This document shows, piece after piece, positions 34,397 to 46,690 of a stretch of DNA of 64,000 bases (its first letter is position 1; the number at the start of each line of letters is the position of its first letter). Source of the stretch: Euphorbia lathyris (taxonomy: Eukaryota > Streptophyta > Magnoliopsida > Malpighiales > Euphorbiaceae); NCBI RefSeq assembly GCF_963576675.1, contig NC_088910.1, positions 108,156,807 to 108,220,806 of the forward strand. Reading direction: 5' to 3'. The translations under genes were made by a program, and so were the position numbers. The notes under the pieces were generated by a model that saw only the letters and a list, made by a program, of their open reading frames with translations, was not told the origin of the DNA and did no database searches.

Positions 34397-36263
34397 TGAA
34401 GGAAATTAAGGCTAAGGTATAGCAGCGGAAATATAAAAATTTTAGCCTACTTCCTTTTAACCATAGGATCCATTAATCGTTATTTCATATAAAGAGGGAT
34501 AAGAAGGAATACCTTTCGATGAACAATCTACCGTTGTTAAAGAAGCGCCCACAATTCTTCTCCGAGATTCCAACCACAAAGTTTAATACGGTGAGGCTAA
34601 GATGAAATCAACCCTTATGAGATGCAACCAAAATAGATTGCCTCTAATAAACCAACACAAGATCAAAGAGAAAGAGGGATGAATAAGATTAATCAATCGA
34701 TGGAATGCCGTATGAATTCTTGTTCACAAACTTGGGAATAGAATTCTTTTCTCTCACTAATATAGCAATTTCGAAAATCACAAGTAGGGGGAGGGATAGG
34801 CTTAGTCGAAATTCACTATAGGGGGGGTATATATATTAGCTTGTATCTAAACCCTAGTTAGATAGGAATAGGTTACTTAATAGGAATTCCATTCGGAATA
34901 GGATTCCTAATTATTATCTTATAATATATCAAATACATTTAGGATAATAATAATAAATAACCTAATTGGATAATAATAGGAGTATATTAATCTAATTAAA
35001 ACTCCTAATTAAATTATCTCTTAATTAATTTAATTCACAATCCTAATCTAATTAGGATTAATGGAATAAAATTAATTCTTTCCTAACATATATAAATTTC
35101 GGCCCCCTCCTAGTATTTGGGCCTTACTGGGCTTAATTGGGCTTCCATCTATTAATCATATCCATCTCTCTTTTGGTTCCAAGTCTTATGTGTGATCCAT
35201 TAGGTCCTTACTACTTCTGGCCGTATGCAACCTATTAAATTAATTTCTTCAAGAATTATATTTAATCTCTTGCATAACGGAATGATGTACAGAGTATGTT
35301 ATTGGCAAGTCCGTAATCATTCCCCCAGAGTCCGTTAAGAAGACAGGTTGATTCTGTCGTTAACCCTTCCGTATTAGTTACGGTATAATACGATCCTTTA
35401 TCAACTACATCCTTGAACTGAATCTTATGACTATGGGTAATGTCAAGTCACATATAGCGAGACGTTCGTTTTACTTGTTATTGGCCGAGTCAACTCAAAA
35501 GGATAGGTTAAGTGAAATCTGTATTTCTACTCTTAGGCTATCACCTTGCAAGGGTTTAGAGTCAAGTCTTCCACAAGCGATCCTTGGATGTATCTCCCAT
35601 TAATCGGGAGTGATAAATGCTCAATCCAATGTATAACTACCCTGAAATTACTTCCTGTGACACCCAACCTTTGCAGTTCACACCCCAGAGTCATCTCTGT
35701 TAAGGATCGTGGGACCACATGATCAAAGTCTCACATTCAGTAATTCAGGATGACCAATTAACATTCCTTTGAGTCTGAGGATTAGTTATACCTATTAATA
35801 CCAATGAGATGAACAGTTGACAAGGATGAATCTACCCATCCTGTTATCTCAAGTCGGATCCCCAATCCTAATGAACAACGTTTCATCGGATCTATGTAAC
35901 TGTCCAGATATCTGTATATATGAAGCTTGTGAGATCAGCTTTCTGTCGGATAGAAGACATTGTTATATACAAGTCTCAACAGTGATATATCAATCCTAAA
36001 CATATCACTCGACTTGGGGTGGTTTTAAGTTTATTAGTTTATTATAAAGTTTTGTCTCACTTCATGCTTGTATGAACACTTTATAATCACTTTAAACAAA
36101 CTTACGGATTTCCTTTTATTAGACTTTATTTAGTGCTTAAAAGGGATTGCCTTTATATAGTTATAAAACATATATCTCATTAAAACAAATGATATAAAGA
36201 ACAATTCATTAACAATAAGTTTGTATCCCGCAACAATTGACTATAGGACACAAAACCCCAACA
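34397..36263 (-). repeat. Solo LTR of the copia family, inserted in the env-like gene
   Basis: The reverse complement matches the copia LTRs at 4164-6027 and 12794-14658 along its whole length, with more substitutions. Flanking GGTCA (34392-34396) and GGTTA (36264-36268) form a 5-bp target duplication with one C-to-T change. The terminus nearest 34397 reads TGAAGG instead of TGTTGG. The insertion plus duplication is 1872 bp, a multiple of three, so the downstream frame number is unchanged. Confidence 0.93.
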
Positions 36264-37862
36264 GGTTAGGATGACACTGAGGAACCAGCAGACGATGAGC
36301 ATCTTAACCCAATAAACACTGAGTTGGTTGATGAAGAAACTGAGCACCAAGTAACTTCTCCTGCTGTTCAAAGGGAAGCCTCACCCACTGACTCCATTGA
36401 GTCTATTCCATATGACCCTACTCCTCCGAAGCTTAGGAGACTGAGAAAGAAGACAACCTTTAAAGCACCCGTTATTGACCTCATGGGTGACTCACCGCTG
36501 AGGGATGAGATTCCCGATCTTACAGATGTCCAACTTAAATACTTCTCCAACCCACCTGTACCTCAACCAGAGTTGCAAGAAAATCAAGCCTCTGTTTCTC
36601 AAAAGGAACATGCCGACTTAAATGCCTCCGCCAACCCAAGTAATTCCGAGCAAGTGCTCGAAGATTTCGCTCCTCAAACTGTTAAGCAAGCTAAGGAATT
36701 TCCTGCTCAGGTGGACACTGACCTTCCTCAAATTCCATCACCTAGTCAGCTTCAGCCTGGCACTAAGCAAGCAACTCTTTCTACCGATCCTTCACTTCCC
36801 CAACTAAATGAGCAGAATCAGATTCAGTCAGTTTCCACTGACAATACTAATTCTAGGCCAGCCGCTGACAATGCTGGGCCTTTCAATGACGAGCAGAATC
36901 AAACACTTCCCTTAGTCGGTTTTACTCCACCTCCGGCATCTGGGCAAACACAAGATGGATCCTTTAGCTACCTTAATGCCTCTGAGTCTGGTTGAAGAAT
37001 CGTTGACTCAGCTCAAGCACTTATCCAGGACCTCCATCAAACAAGTACCAATGCCGCTGGGTCTGCTACTGTTGAGTCAACTCCATTTTCATCTGTCACT
37101 CAGCTTCTTACTGAGATCAAAGGTATGAAGGATCTTCTGAGTGTCATTACTACACCACAATCTCAACAGCCCAGGCAGGACTCCTTAACAAAGCTGGCCG
37201 AACTCCAGCTGACCATGGTTAACCATCTGAACTCACTGCAAGGGGAGATTCATCAATTGTCAGCTGCGAACTCAGCTTATGCCACTTCTGCCGAAGTACA
37301 ACATATCTTTAGCCAGCTTCACACCAAGCAAGAGAAAACCAATCACCAGCTTTCCACTTCCTCTCAATGCTCCATTGTGCAAATTAGCGAGGATGTGCGT
37401 CTGCTGAACTTAAACAGACAAGAGATGGCAACTGACGAACTTAAAACCAACGAGATTCTGAAGTATTCTCGAGCAACTTTTAGCAATGTGCGCGAAATCA
37501 ACGCTCAGCGTGAGTATTATGACTCCTCTTTGCTAAAAATGTTTCATCAAGCCTTTGCCATGCTCACTGAAAACATGCACTGGATTGGCAAGTCTCAAGC
37601 CGTTGTCTTAAGCATGCTGAGTGCTGCATCAATCGGAATTCCTCGATCCATTGTGGATGATGGTGTTCCCATTTTCGACGGAATGAATGAAAGCACGAGA
37701 AAGATGAAGGCATTTTCTCAGCGCCTCACTCAAGCTGCAATTGACTCCACCTTCATTCCCAAACCTGATGATGGCAAAACGGGGGAGAAAGAACCAGCCC
37801 CAAGAACTCAGCAAGCCTCAGTTAGTCAGCCGCAACACAAGGGCAAGGGCAAACAAAAGTAG
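36264..37862 (+). pseudogene. Sirevirus A env-like ORF, second part
   Basis: It continues the frame of the first part: an acidic, proline/glutamine-rich linker (36300-36990), then a helical, coiled-coil-like region (37080-37750; LAELQLTMVNHLNSLQGEIH, TNEILKYSRATF) and a basic lysine/glutamine end before TAG 37860-37862. Copy B carries the same domains in order (59850-58828). The decayed target duplication creates TAG at 36267-36269. TGA at 36993-36995 sits where copy B has arginine. The coiled coil suggests self-association or RNA/protein binding; this is inference only. Confidence 0.82.
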
Positions 37863-38390
37863 CTAGGATAGCTAGTCTTTGAACCTTTATGTTTTATTTG
37901 TGAACTCTGTTGTGCTGACTTTAAAATCAAAAAAAATTATATGCATCTCTATCTCTTTCATACTGACTACTCTTTGCGATGCTTACTTAAGTGATTGATA
38001 TAATTTGTTAAAACGCATCTTCATTAGATCAACTGTGCTACACTGTCTATATTAAATGATGATATGTCTGCTGTGTTGATCATACATGTTGACCACTTCT
38101 TATATGTCCACTTAACTAAAACTCATTGAACAAAGCTTACTCAGCGCTCTCTGATATTTAAACCTTCCGCGTAAAACTGAGTTAAATAGAATATGTTCCA
38201 TGAGCTGACCTATCTCTGAAAACTGACCTTAGACTTACTCAACTAAACCTTGAAATGTTTTGAGTAAAACTAAGTCAGTGGCTCAACCCTTACGGGGAGT
38301 TATTTGATAAATTAAGGTCAACTATCATGGGGGAGCTCAACATTGAGTTCTTCGACTGAATATTTTTGCCAACATCAAAATGGGGGAGTT
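37863..38390 (+). other. Sirevirus A 3' untranslated region and polypurine tract
   Basis: This is non-coding DNA ending in the purine-rich aaaatgggggagtt (38377-38390) directly before the LTR. Copy B has the mirrored aactcccccatttt (58289-58302). Words such as CTGAC and CTGAGT are frequent. Confidence 0.75.
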
Positions 38391-39717
38391 TGTTGAAACA
38401 CCTTTCCACATGATTTTGATTTGACAAAATTATTTAAGTAATGATAAAAAATATTCTAACACATTAAATTTAAATGCTTTGATTTATTACACTAATGTGT
38501 TTGTTCAATGTTGAGTTTAATTGTGTATAAGACATTGAGATTAAAAAGCCCAAAGGCCCATAAAGTGGAAGTCAAGCCCAAGTCAACACATCAAGACCAT
38601 TCGGCTCAAGAGTTCAAAACGAAGCTGTATCAACTAAAACGACGACTCAGCAAGAGAAGGATCGAGAAGCCTTCGTGGAAAAAGCTTCAAGAAGAAGCTG
38701 CTGAGTTGGATGACAAAGCAGTCTGGACAGCGGCAGGAAATGTTCAACTTCTAGACAAAGTATTTCTACTTTGGGAAAAGTTCAGAAGGCGCAGAAAGCT
38801 GTCTCGTGGACTTTTCCTTAAATGGCGAAACATTCTGCCGAAGACTGACGAAGACAGAAGATGCAAGAATTCTATTGGCCAACGACGCTGAGCACGCCCA
38901 GAGTGACAACGACAGGAAGCCGTTTCCCTCCAACGGTTATTTCGAAATATGAAATGACCAGGTGCCTCAAGTGTCACTATATAAAGGCCATCCATTTGCT
39001 TCAATCAATGCAGAACTTCAATTAGTCAAAACGCTGACCAAATTCATACTCGAAGATTCCACGAGAAAAGCAAAGCAAATACCTTACACCAATTTCAATA
39101 TTATTGTGTAAAAGTCTAGAGTGATTTCCAATCATCTAAAGTGTCTTAGCAATCGTTGTTTAGGACAAACACTTTATCATTTCTAGAAGAATAGAAAGGA
39201 GAGGCTGAGTACTCGGTTATAGTACTCAGCATAGATATAGGAGTGAGTAGAGGTATAGAGGAAGGTACTCTTGTTATACTCAGCTTCTATTTGTAAAAGG
39301 TTTCGTGCTCTACCTTTAAAGAGCTCAATAGAGAATTCAAAAAGCTCGGAACGAGTTCCGGGGATTGGACGTAGGCGGAGAGACCGAACCAGGATAAGTT
39401 TGCTGAGTAATATCTTTCTAACCCTTAAACTCCTTTAATATATATTGCTTGCTGTGAAAAACTGACTAAGTAAAGAGCTCACGCTGAGTTAAGTTTACTA
39501 AGAAGGTGAGTTCAAGAATAGACTCTAAGTGGTATTTCCTGACTCAAGTAAAGAAGCAGACTTAGTCATAAGTTGACTAAGCTTGTGTCTTGAATCTACT
39601 TAGTGACGTTGTGTAATCCTTTTCATAAGAAAAGAAGTCAGCCTCAACGGACAAAATTTTAAATAGTTCCTATCCCCCCCCCTTGGAACTAACTTGTCAC
39701 GTTATAAGGGACCAACA
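38391..39717 (+). repeat. Sirevirus A 3' LTR, 1327 bp
   Basis: It starts TGTTGAAACACCTTTCCAC after the polypurine tract and ends GGGACCAACA at 39717. A poly-C run (39674-39682) lies near its 3' end. It abuts LINE sequence, so this edge is the insertion border. An open frame at 38508-38891 inside it has no recognisable domain. Confidence 0.9.
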
Positions 39718-40745
39718 CTCCGCACAGATAATAAAAAGATATGGTGACAGCGGATCCCCTTGACGGAGTCCCCTCTGTGGAACAATAGGGCCCACTACAT
39801 GCTTCCCATGGACAACCCTATATTTAACCTTTGTAACGCATTGCATTAATAGGTTAACAGAGCTTGATGGGAAACCAAGTTTCGATAACATCTCCTGAAG
39901 AAATCTCCATTCCACCATGTCATATGCTTTAGACATATCAAGCTTAAGAGCAACCATACCACTTGAAACCCTTCTAGTCCTCTGATGGAGATAATGATTC
40001 ACCTCAAATGCCAGCATAACATTATCAGTGATTAGTTTGCCTGGGATAAAGGCACTCTGGGTTGGAGATAGAAGAACATGAAGGACTTTCTTTAACTGAT
40101 TAGCTAAGACTTTAGAAACAATTTTGTAGATCACATTACAAAGAGCTATCGGTCTCAAGTCAGAAACCATCTCAGGTTTTGATTTCTTAGGAATTAATAC
40201 AATATTAGTTTCATGAATCCCATCAGGCAACACTCTAGAATTTAACCATACCAAACAAGCTTCAGTAACATGACCTCCTACTACATCCCAAAATTTCTGA
40301 TAAAAACCGGGGTTAAAACCATAAGGACCAGGGCTTTTGTCAGGGTGCATTGAAAACAAGGCTTCTTTAATTTCCACAGCATTAAAATCACCACAAAGCA
40401 TATCACAATTTTCCACAGACAACTTCGACTCCACATTTTCAATAATAGGACCCAAAACACAACCATTCGAGGTAAAAAGCTGGAAAAAGTAAGAGAGAAT
40501 AACAGAGTCCAAACATGCACCCCAGCTGCGCCATTCTCCATCTGCATCACGAAGCCTCTCAAAGTTATTCTTTTTCCTCCTATTATTAGCAGCTGCATGA
40601 AAAAAATTTGAATTCATATCACCGCCAGCCAGCCACAATTGTTTTGCTCTTTACTTCCAATACAATTCCTGTTGGTACAGGATATTTTCCAGCTTTTCCC
40701 GAGCTTCTATGAGTAACGCCTGCTCAGCCCCGTCGACGCGAAGTG
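39718..40745 (-). pseudogene. LINE (non-LTR) reverse transcriptase fragment
   Basis: Read on the minus strand: QALLIEAREKLENILYQQEL, an in-frame TAA (around 40650), then the linker and RT blocks KSPGPYGFNPGFYQ (usual Asp replaced by Tyr), IVLIPKK, LRPIALCNVIYKIVSKVLAN, SAFIPGKLITDN, LKLDMSKAYDMVEW and QRGLRQGDPLSPYLFI. It is cut at 39718 by the Sirevirus LTR, so the YADD active site and RNase H side lie outside the window, left of Sirevirus A. The 5' edge near 40745 also ends abruptly. LINEs copy themselves by target-primed reverse transcription; this one is dead. Confidence 0.9.
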
Positions 40746-41578
40746 ATAAAGAACATGGCCTTATTCATTTGTTTATATATTTTATTTAATTATTTTAAGA
40801 GGATAACCTTCCACTACTGAAATTAGAGGTGTATCAGCTGATACATGCTCATTTGATCAGTATTTAGTCACATAGCATCTTATGTACATCAAAGCAATAA
40901 TATTCAATGTTGGGTTGCTTATTAATATATGCTTCACGTCCCAAATGATTTGGGGTGAGTCATATGATTTTTTATATGTGAGACAGTTCTCTTCTTTCGA
41001 GATACCAAAATTTTTAGGTCGAGTTAAACTTTTGTTTACATTATATTATAGACTTTTTAATCAAGTGGTCGTGAGTTCAAATCTTGATAACCTAATTTGT
41101 TTATAAATTTCAAAACATGTATCGTATACACTTCAAACTCAAAATACATTCACGTCTGTGAATGTATATGTATAAAAAATTTAATAATAAATAATAATAA
41201 TAATTATTATTAACTTTTAACTATCCGCTTAATTTTTATTTTATTATTGTTTTTTTATATGGTTTCTTAACAATATGTTGGGTTTGGTTGGACCATAAAT
41301 AAACTTTGAATAACAGAAATAAATAGTAAATGCTTTCACATATGAGGCTGGACCATCATTGGCTGGATTTGGATAAAGCTCAGGTTATATGACCTACTAA
41401 ATATTGATCTCATAATACCCAAAAGCCCATTAAATGAATAAAAGCCAAATAATTCAAGGCCCTAAAAACCCATTTTGAATTGGGAAATTTATATATAAAT
41501 TAACTTTTAAATACTACGTCATAATTTTAAATTACGTCAAACTAATAAAATTATTATTTAAATTTAGAAAAATCATTA
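40746..41578. other. A+T-rich spacer, no gene seen
   Basis: Short A/T runs and scattered stops occur in all frames. The open frame at 40882-41106 has no recognisable domain. Confidence 0.6.
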
Positions 41579-42245
41579 TTTTTTTTTGGTAGAAACAGGA
41601 AAAGAAAAGGACAAACCAAAACAAAGAAACCTAACCTGGGATAAGCCTAGGGAAGCTAACCCCAATCCTATCTTCTAAAAGAAGAGAAGAGAGAAAAATA
41701 GGAGGATCAGAAAGGGTTGTGACACCCAACATCCCCTCATGACCAGCCGCCGCCAAGCGATCAGCAACCCGGTTTTGCTCTCTGAAGATATGGCTGAACT
41801 TTATGAACTCAAAGGAAGAACAGAACATTTTAATAGCTTTGATAAGGTTTCGGCTATTTAAACAAATAGCATGATTATCAGAAATCATTTTAATGGCCTC
41901 CAGGTTGTCAGATTCAACAGATAACATCTTCAAACCCAGACTCTTGACAAGCTTTATGCCAGAGAGAATCCCCCAAAGCTCGGCTGAAAAGGATGAGCCC
42001 AACCCCAGGTTCTGGGTGAACCCAGACAGCCAGGTGCCCCCAGCATCTCTAAGAACTCCTCCAGCAGCAATCTTCCCATCATTGAGGCAAGAGTCATTCG
42101 TATTTAGTTTCACCACCCCTTCTCTCGGCCTGCTCCAACCAAGGAGGTGGACATCTTTCTTCTGGGTAGATCTAGCAAGGGAGTCCCCTTTGAAACTCTC
42201 ATTGATCCTTGAAAGTTTTTCCGAGAAGAACTCAGCTAATCTATT
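41579..42245 (-). pseudogene. LINE 3' end: RNase H domain with poly(A) tail
   Basis: On the minus strand the frame runs from about 42245 (NESFKGDSLARSTQKKDVHL) through LGWSRPREGVVKLNTN into an RNase H-like (RVT_3) domain: GGVLRDAGGTW, ELWGILSGIKL, VESDNLEAIKMI and REQNRVADRLA, ending with TAG at 41631. The short 3' region ends in an A-run (T-run on the plus strand, 41579-41588). It is therefore a 5'-truncated LINE insertion. Its 3' end lies 5' of the RT fragment at 40745 on the same strand, so the two are separate insertions. I could not find a convincing target duplication. Confidence 0.82.
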
Positions 42246-44689
42246 TTAAGAATTATAAATTAGAAGTCTACAATATATCATCTATGGTTTATGATTTATG
42301 ATTTATGAAAAATTTAGAATTTGTAAATTAAGGTATAAAACCATATTTTATCCATTCCATATATATAATAATAATAATAATATATTCAGAATTAAGTTTG
42401 ATAATCTAATCATTTGTAATTTTGTAGTAATTAATTATAATTTTGTAGTTAGTTATGATATTAATGATGGAAGTCCAAATTATTATTGGGTGTAAAAGTT
42501 CCCAGCAAGTCCTACAAGAAACAATGAATCCAACTTCTCTGGAAAAGTGCAACTATTATTAATCACTTTGGAAACTGGTGTCACCATTAACCAAGTACAT
42601 ACAAATATATTTTTATTTTTCTAAAATCATATAGTAATCACTATTACTATATGATTATTCTGTTTTAAGAAAAGTTTAGCATGCATGCAATCCAATGTGA
42701 AGCTAAAACTCGAGATTGATCATTTACTAATAAAAAGGAATGATTTTTCAGGTTTCTTAAAGGTCATTGTGAAGTGAAAACTCGATACTAATCACAATTA
42801 AACCAATATTAAGCATCACAGATTCACATTAATTAAAAACTAATCATCAAATTCTTCTCCAGGAAATTTGGAACAAATGGGGTTTCTTTTCCATATTCTT
42901 AAAAATATATATAGGTTATTTTTCTGTCAATTATTTTGGTAGGGTTGTTATTATTCTTTTGCAGTCCACTTTTTATCCATAATCTCATTAAAAATAATAT
43001 TAATAATTAATGGACGTGTTAGGTTTAGATTAAAACAACACAGTGAGAAATTACATAATTTAATTATAAAAAGAGAAAGGCAACAATAATTGATTGAATA
43101 ATAAAGAGTTTGACTAGTAACACATTCCGGCACATATGGATCATGTGTAAATTAATACTATTTTAAACAGAATCATTATTTGTCTTCAATGTATAATTAA
43201 CTGAATCTTTCTACTCTTTAATAAATCAAACTGAATCTTCCCCAGTTATACCTTCCCCCACATCCATTCTACAATTAGACAAATTGCAAAATTATATTCG
43301 ATAAATTATAAATTTATGATTACATGGAACAATTTACCCGCAGATTTAACAACAGTCGGTTTTATATACGCCATGTAAACTCTATTCACATACTCAACGA
43401 TCGACTTGAAGTTAATGTTAATATTACATTGGGCTGTTTTAAACTTTTTGGAACCCCTGTGTTAAATTTTTATCAAACCGTTAATATTTAATAGAATTTT
43501 TGTATTAAGAAAAATATAAAAATAAAAAAATAAATGATAAATTTGTGAATTTTAAATGGTGGAATATCTAAATCACATATGCACTTAATGCAGTGAAAGA
43601 GTGTAAATAAATTTTATTTTATTATTATTTTTTTTTTAATTTAAACTAATATCTATATTTGACTAAACACGTCTTTAATTTTATGGTCCTATAATTTTGA
43701 AGCCCTGTACGGTAAGGCTCCTTGCACACCCTCTTTTACCCTCTGATATTACATGGTTTTATACATATAATTTAAATCTTTTATACATTTAATCTGATTT
43801 GTATTAATAACAATAAAAACTAAATTTGTATTTTACTAAATTATCAGAAAATTAACATGCCAAAAATAAAATATCTACAAAACTTTAATGATAACAATTC
43901 ACATATTTCATTTAAAAAAAACAATTCACATATTTTTATATATAGATTCTAAATGTATCAATAATTATAGAATTACATTGATATCTTATCTCTGATTATA
44001 TTAATTTGACCAAATTTCACCTTTTTGTTTAATAATTATTACTTTTAGATCCAATTATGCATATATAGCACACGGAATTAGAATGCAAATTACCTGGCCA
44101 CAACATGAACTTTCCTCCTCCTTTTTTTTATTTCTTTGTTTAATAATAAAAAAAGCTTTTAATTTTGCAGTGACACTTGTCTTCGGTTGTACATATGACA
44201 TAGCTAATAAATTATTAATTTCATACTTTCAACAAAGTTACTAATTATTTTGGGTTATCTCTCAGTTTCAGCACACATCCTATAGGAAATCTTTTACAAT
44301 GGTGACTATGCTCCGGTTAGAATTTCTCCATCCTAAAAATATGTTTTTCTTTTTTAAATATAAAGCAGGAAGTTTTTCTTTTAATTCGGAATTACTTTAT
44401 GAGAGGATTTCAAAAATAGAAAAATTTACATTTAATTGTCAACTCATATATATATATGTAATGGATTTACACCTAATGCATATCATTAATATTCTTCTGG
44501 CCATACCCCGCGGTGTGGGTATTTTATTGACACTTCTCGTTATGTCTCTTGCGGCCACATGTCGTGTGGCTATTTGACATGTCGTGTAAGTCCCGTTGTT
44601 CACACGGCTTGTCATCATTTTTCTCTAGACGTGTTCAATTAAACCGTGAAACTCTAGATTTAGCCCAATTCCTATTTCTTCACTCGAAT
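42246..44689. other. A+T-rich intergenic DNA, no gene seen
   Basis: Long A/T-rich stretches with small trinucleotide runs (for example 42366-42383). No conserved domain on either strand. It could hold old repeats that I cannot recognise. Confidence 0.55.
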
Positions 44690-44862
44690 TAGGACTCTAA
44701 CTCTTGAAAATCTCTGATGTGCAGCATCTTCATGCAGTGTGCAAACTTGGCACCAGGTAAAGCTTTAGTCAGCATATCACAGGATTTTCTTCAGTTGGAA
44801 CTTTCATCATCTTCACTTTTTCTGAGTTCACCACGTCTCTAAAAAAATGAAGCTTCACACAT
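44690..44862 (-). pseudogene. Copia pol C-terminus remnant (RNase H end)
   Basis: On the minus strand it reads FFRDVVNSEKVKMMKVPTEE, then after a one-base slip the equivalents of the conserved ADMLTKALPGAKFAHC end and CMKMLH. This is the tail of a TNT1-type copia RNase H. No upstream domain is present. It is frameshifted and old. Confidence 0.72.
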
Positions 44863-45031
44863 GATTTTGTTTAGTTTGATGCATATTTTAATGGTTAATT
44901 ATACACATTTGTATGCACTTTGGACATATCAATATATTGTTCGTGCTTTTAATTTTTAGATTTTAGTTGTTTGTTATTTGAAATAACAAAAACTAAACCC
45001 TAAAGACAGAAACACTAATAGCATAAATTTT

Positions 45032-45034
<3 letters not shown>

Positions 45035-45081
<47 letters not shown>
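45035..45081. repeat. (TA)n microsatellite
   Basis: An uninterrupted TA run of roughly 23 repeats, 50 bp left of a Sirevirus LTR. A second (TA)n run of similar length (45260-45308) lies inside that LTR. Confidence 0.95.
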
Positions 45082-45083
<2 letters not shown>

Positions 45084-45133
45084 GGCTATACTAAAGCGCT
45101 TACAATAAAAAAGTAAACATAACGGGTATAAAC

Positions 45134-45255
45134 TGTTGAAACACCTTTCCACATGATTTTGATTTGACAAAATTATTTAAGTTAATTCATAATTAAGACA
45201 ATTAAATTTATGTGCTTTGATTTAATTGTACTAATGCGTTTGTTCAATGTTGAGA

Positions 45256-45310
<55 letters not shown>

Positions 45311-46600
45311 AACATGAATCAAAGGTAGACAGAACGTAGTCAGCATGATAACATAGCACGAGCTGAGTAAAGTATAACTCAGTATGAAAGAAGGAAAGTC
45401 TTCTTTAGAACTGAAACTTGCAGATGAAGCTGACCACAGAAGCTGAGGAGAACTTAACTCAGAAAAGTCTTCTTTGAAACAATATCTTGCACAACGAAGC
45501 TGACCATGGAAGCTGAGTAAAAAGCAACTCAGTATCGTAAATAGCAACGATCAAAGACAACGACTATCAAAGTAAAGTTGAGTGCTGTTGAGGACAGCAC
45601 CAATGATCTGTTTGCTAAAAGACAAGATCCGACAGTGATCTGCGCCAATTCAGAAGCTTTGGAATCATGCAAGGATATAGTTTCGAGACGCATGGGTCAA
45701 CTGTCCTCTAGCTAAAAGACGAAACTGGCGCTAGAAGACGAACCTGCGGGAAGAAAACAAGCCTGACGCCTACCAAATTCAGACGACAGGATTGGCCTGC
45801 AAATCTGAAGCTGACCAGAACAATGTCGCATGAAGAGTCGTTTGAATCCAACGGATAGATCCAGAGTCAAATGATTTAGTCTTCAGATTTCAACTATAAA
45901 AGGACAAGTTCATTCTTGGATCCTTTGTCGAATTACAAGAGAAAAACAATATACATACAAAGCACATCAAAACAAACAAGAAAAAGATCTTACACCAAAT
46001 TTCCATTTCTGTGTAAAAGCTAGATTGATTTTGTAATCATCTAAAGTGTTCTTTGTCTGAGAAAAGAACAAATTTTTATCAATTGTAAAATTGAGAGAGT
46101 GGTGCTGAGTACTCGGTTTTAAGTGCTCAGTGGTAGAGAAAGTCTAAGTGATGGGTTGTAGCGCTTAGTGGAGTTGAGTAGACGAATAGAGGACGACACT
46201 CTTGCATATTCAACTGCCTTGTAAACGGTTTGTGCTCTACCTTTAAAGAGCTCAGTAGTGGATTGAAAAAGCCCGGAAGGATTCTAGGGACTGGACGTAG
46301 GCGGAGAGGCCGAACCAGGATAAGTCTGCTGAGTTATTTCTAACCCTTTCTCTCATTATATATCTGTATGTGTTGCTTGCTATATTTACTCAGTATATAA
46401 ATTGCTTAAGCTTACACTGAGTAAATCAGAGTGCTGAATTGGAAGCTGACCACAAAGTGTCAATTCCCAACTCACAAGTAAAACAGTTCTAGTCATCCTT
46501 GACTAAAGCTGTCTTACGTCTCACTCGGCCGTGCTGACCAAAACTGAGTTAAGAAACTCAAATCATTATTTTAAGTCAACATAATTAAAACGAGAAAAAG
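45134..46600 (+). repeat. Sirevirus-family LTR, 3'-truncated (lone)
   Basis: It begins TGTTGAAACACCTTTCCACA, as do the LTRs of Sireviruses A and B, and tracks copy B through GTGTAAAAGCTAGATTGA, GACGTAGGCGGAGAG and AGCTGTCTTAC. The similarity ends about 46600, before the poly-C and GGGACCAACA end seen in A and B. The last 60 or so bp are thus missing. No adjacent polypurine tract, PBS or coding region is present. Confidence 0.85.
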
Positions 46601-46690
46601 TATTATATTTGTAATTGTAACGTCTTTATATAGGATTCCTTTACAAAAAAAATTATAATTTTATCCATTACAAATAATGTCTTTTTTTAT

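Noticed and set aside
33004..37862. Calling the extra Sirevirus gene a true envelope glycoprotein
   Set aside because: No signal peptide, fusion peptide or transmembrane helix is visible. The label env-like refers only to its position.
44299..44577. A 92-codon open frame with hydrophobic segments
   Set aside because: A+T-rich codon use without any conserved motif. The similarity that follows (44690-44862) is on the other strand and belongs to a copia remnant.
46577..46581. CAACA as the 3' end of the LTR starting at 45134
   Set aside because: Alignment with Sirevirus B shows the LTR runs on past this point. B has CAGCA here, so CAACA is a point change, and the flanks TAAAC and TAATT do not match as a duplication.
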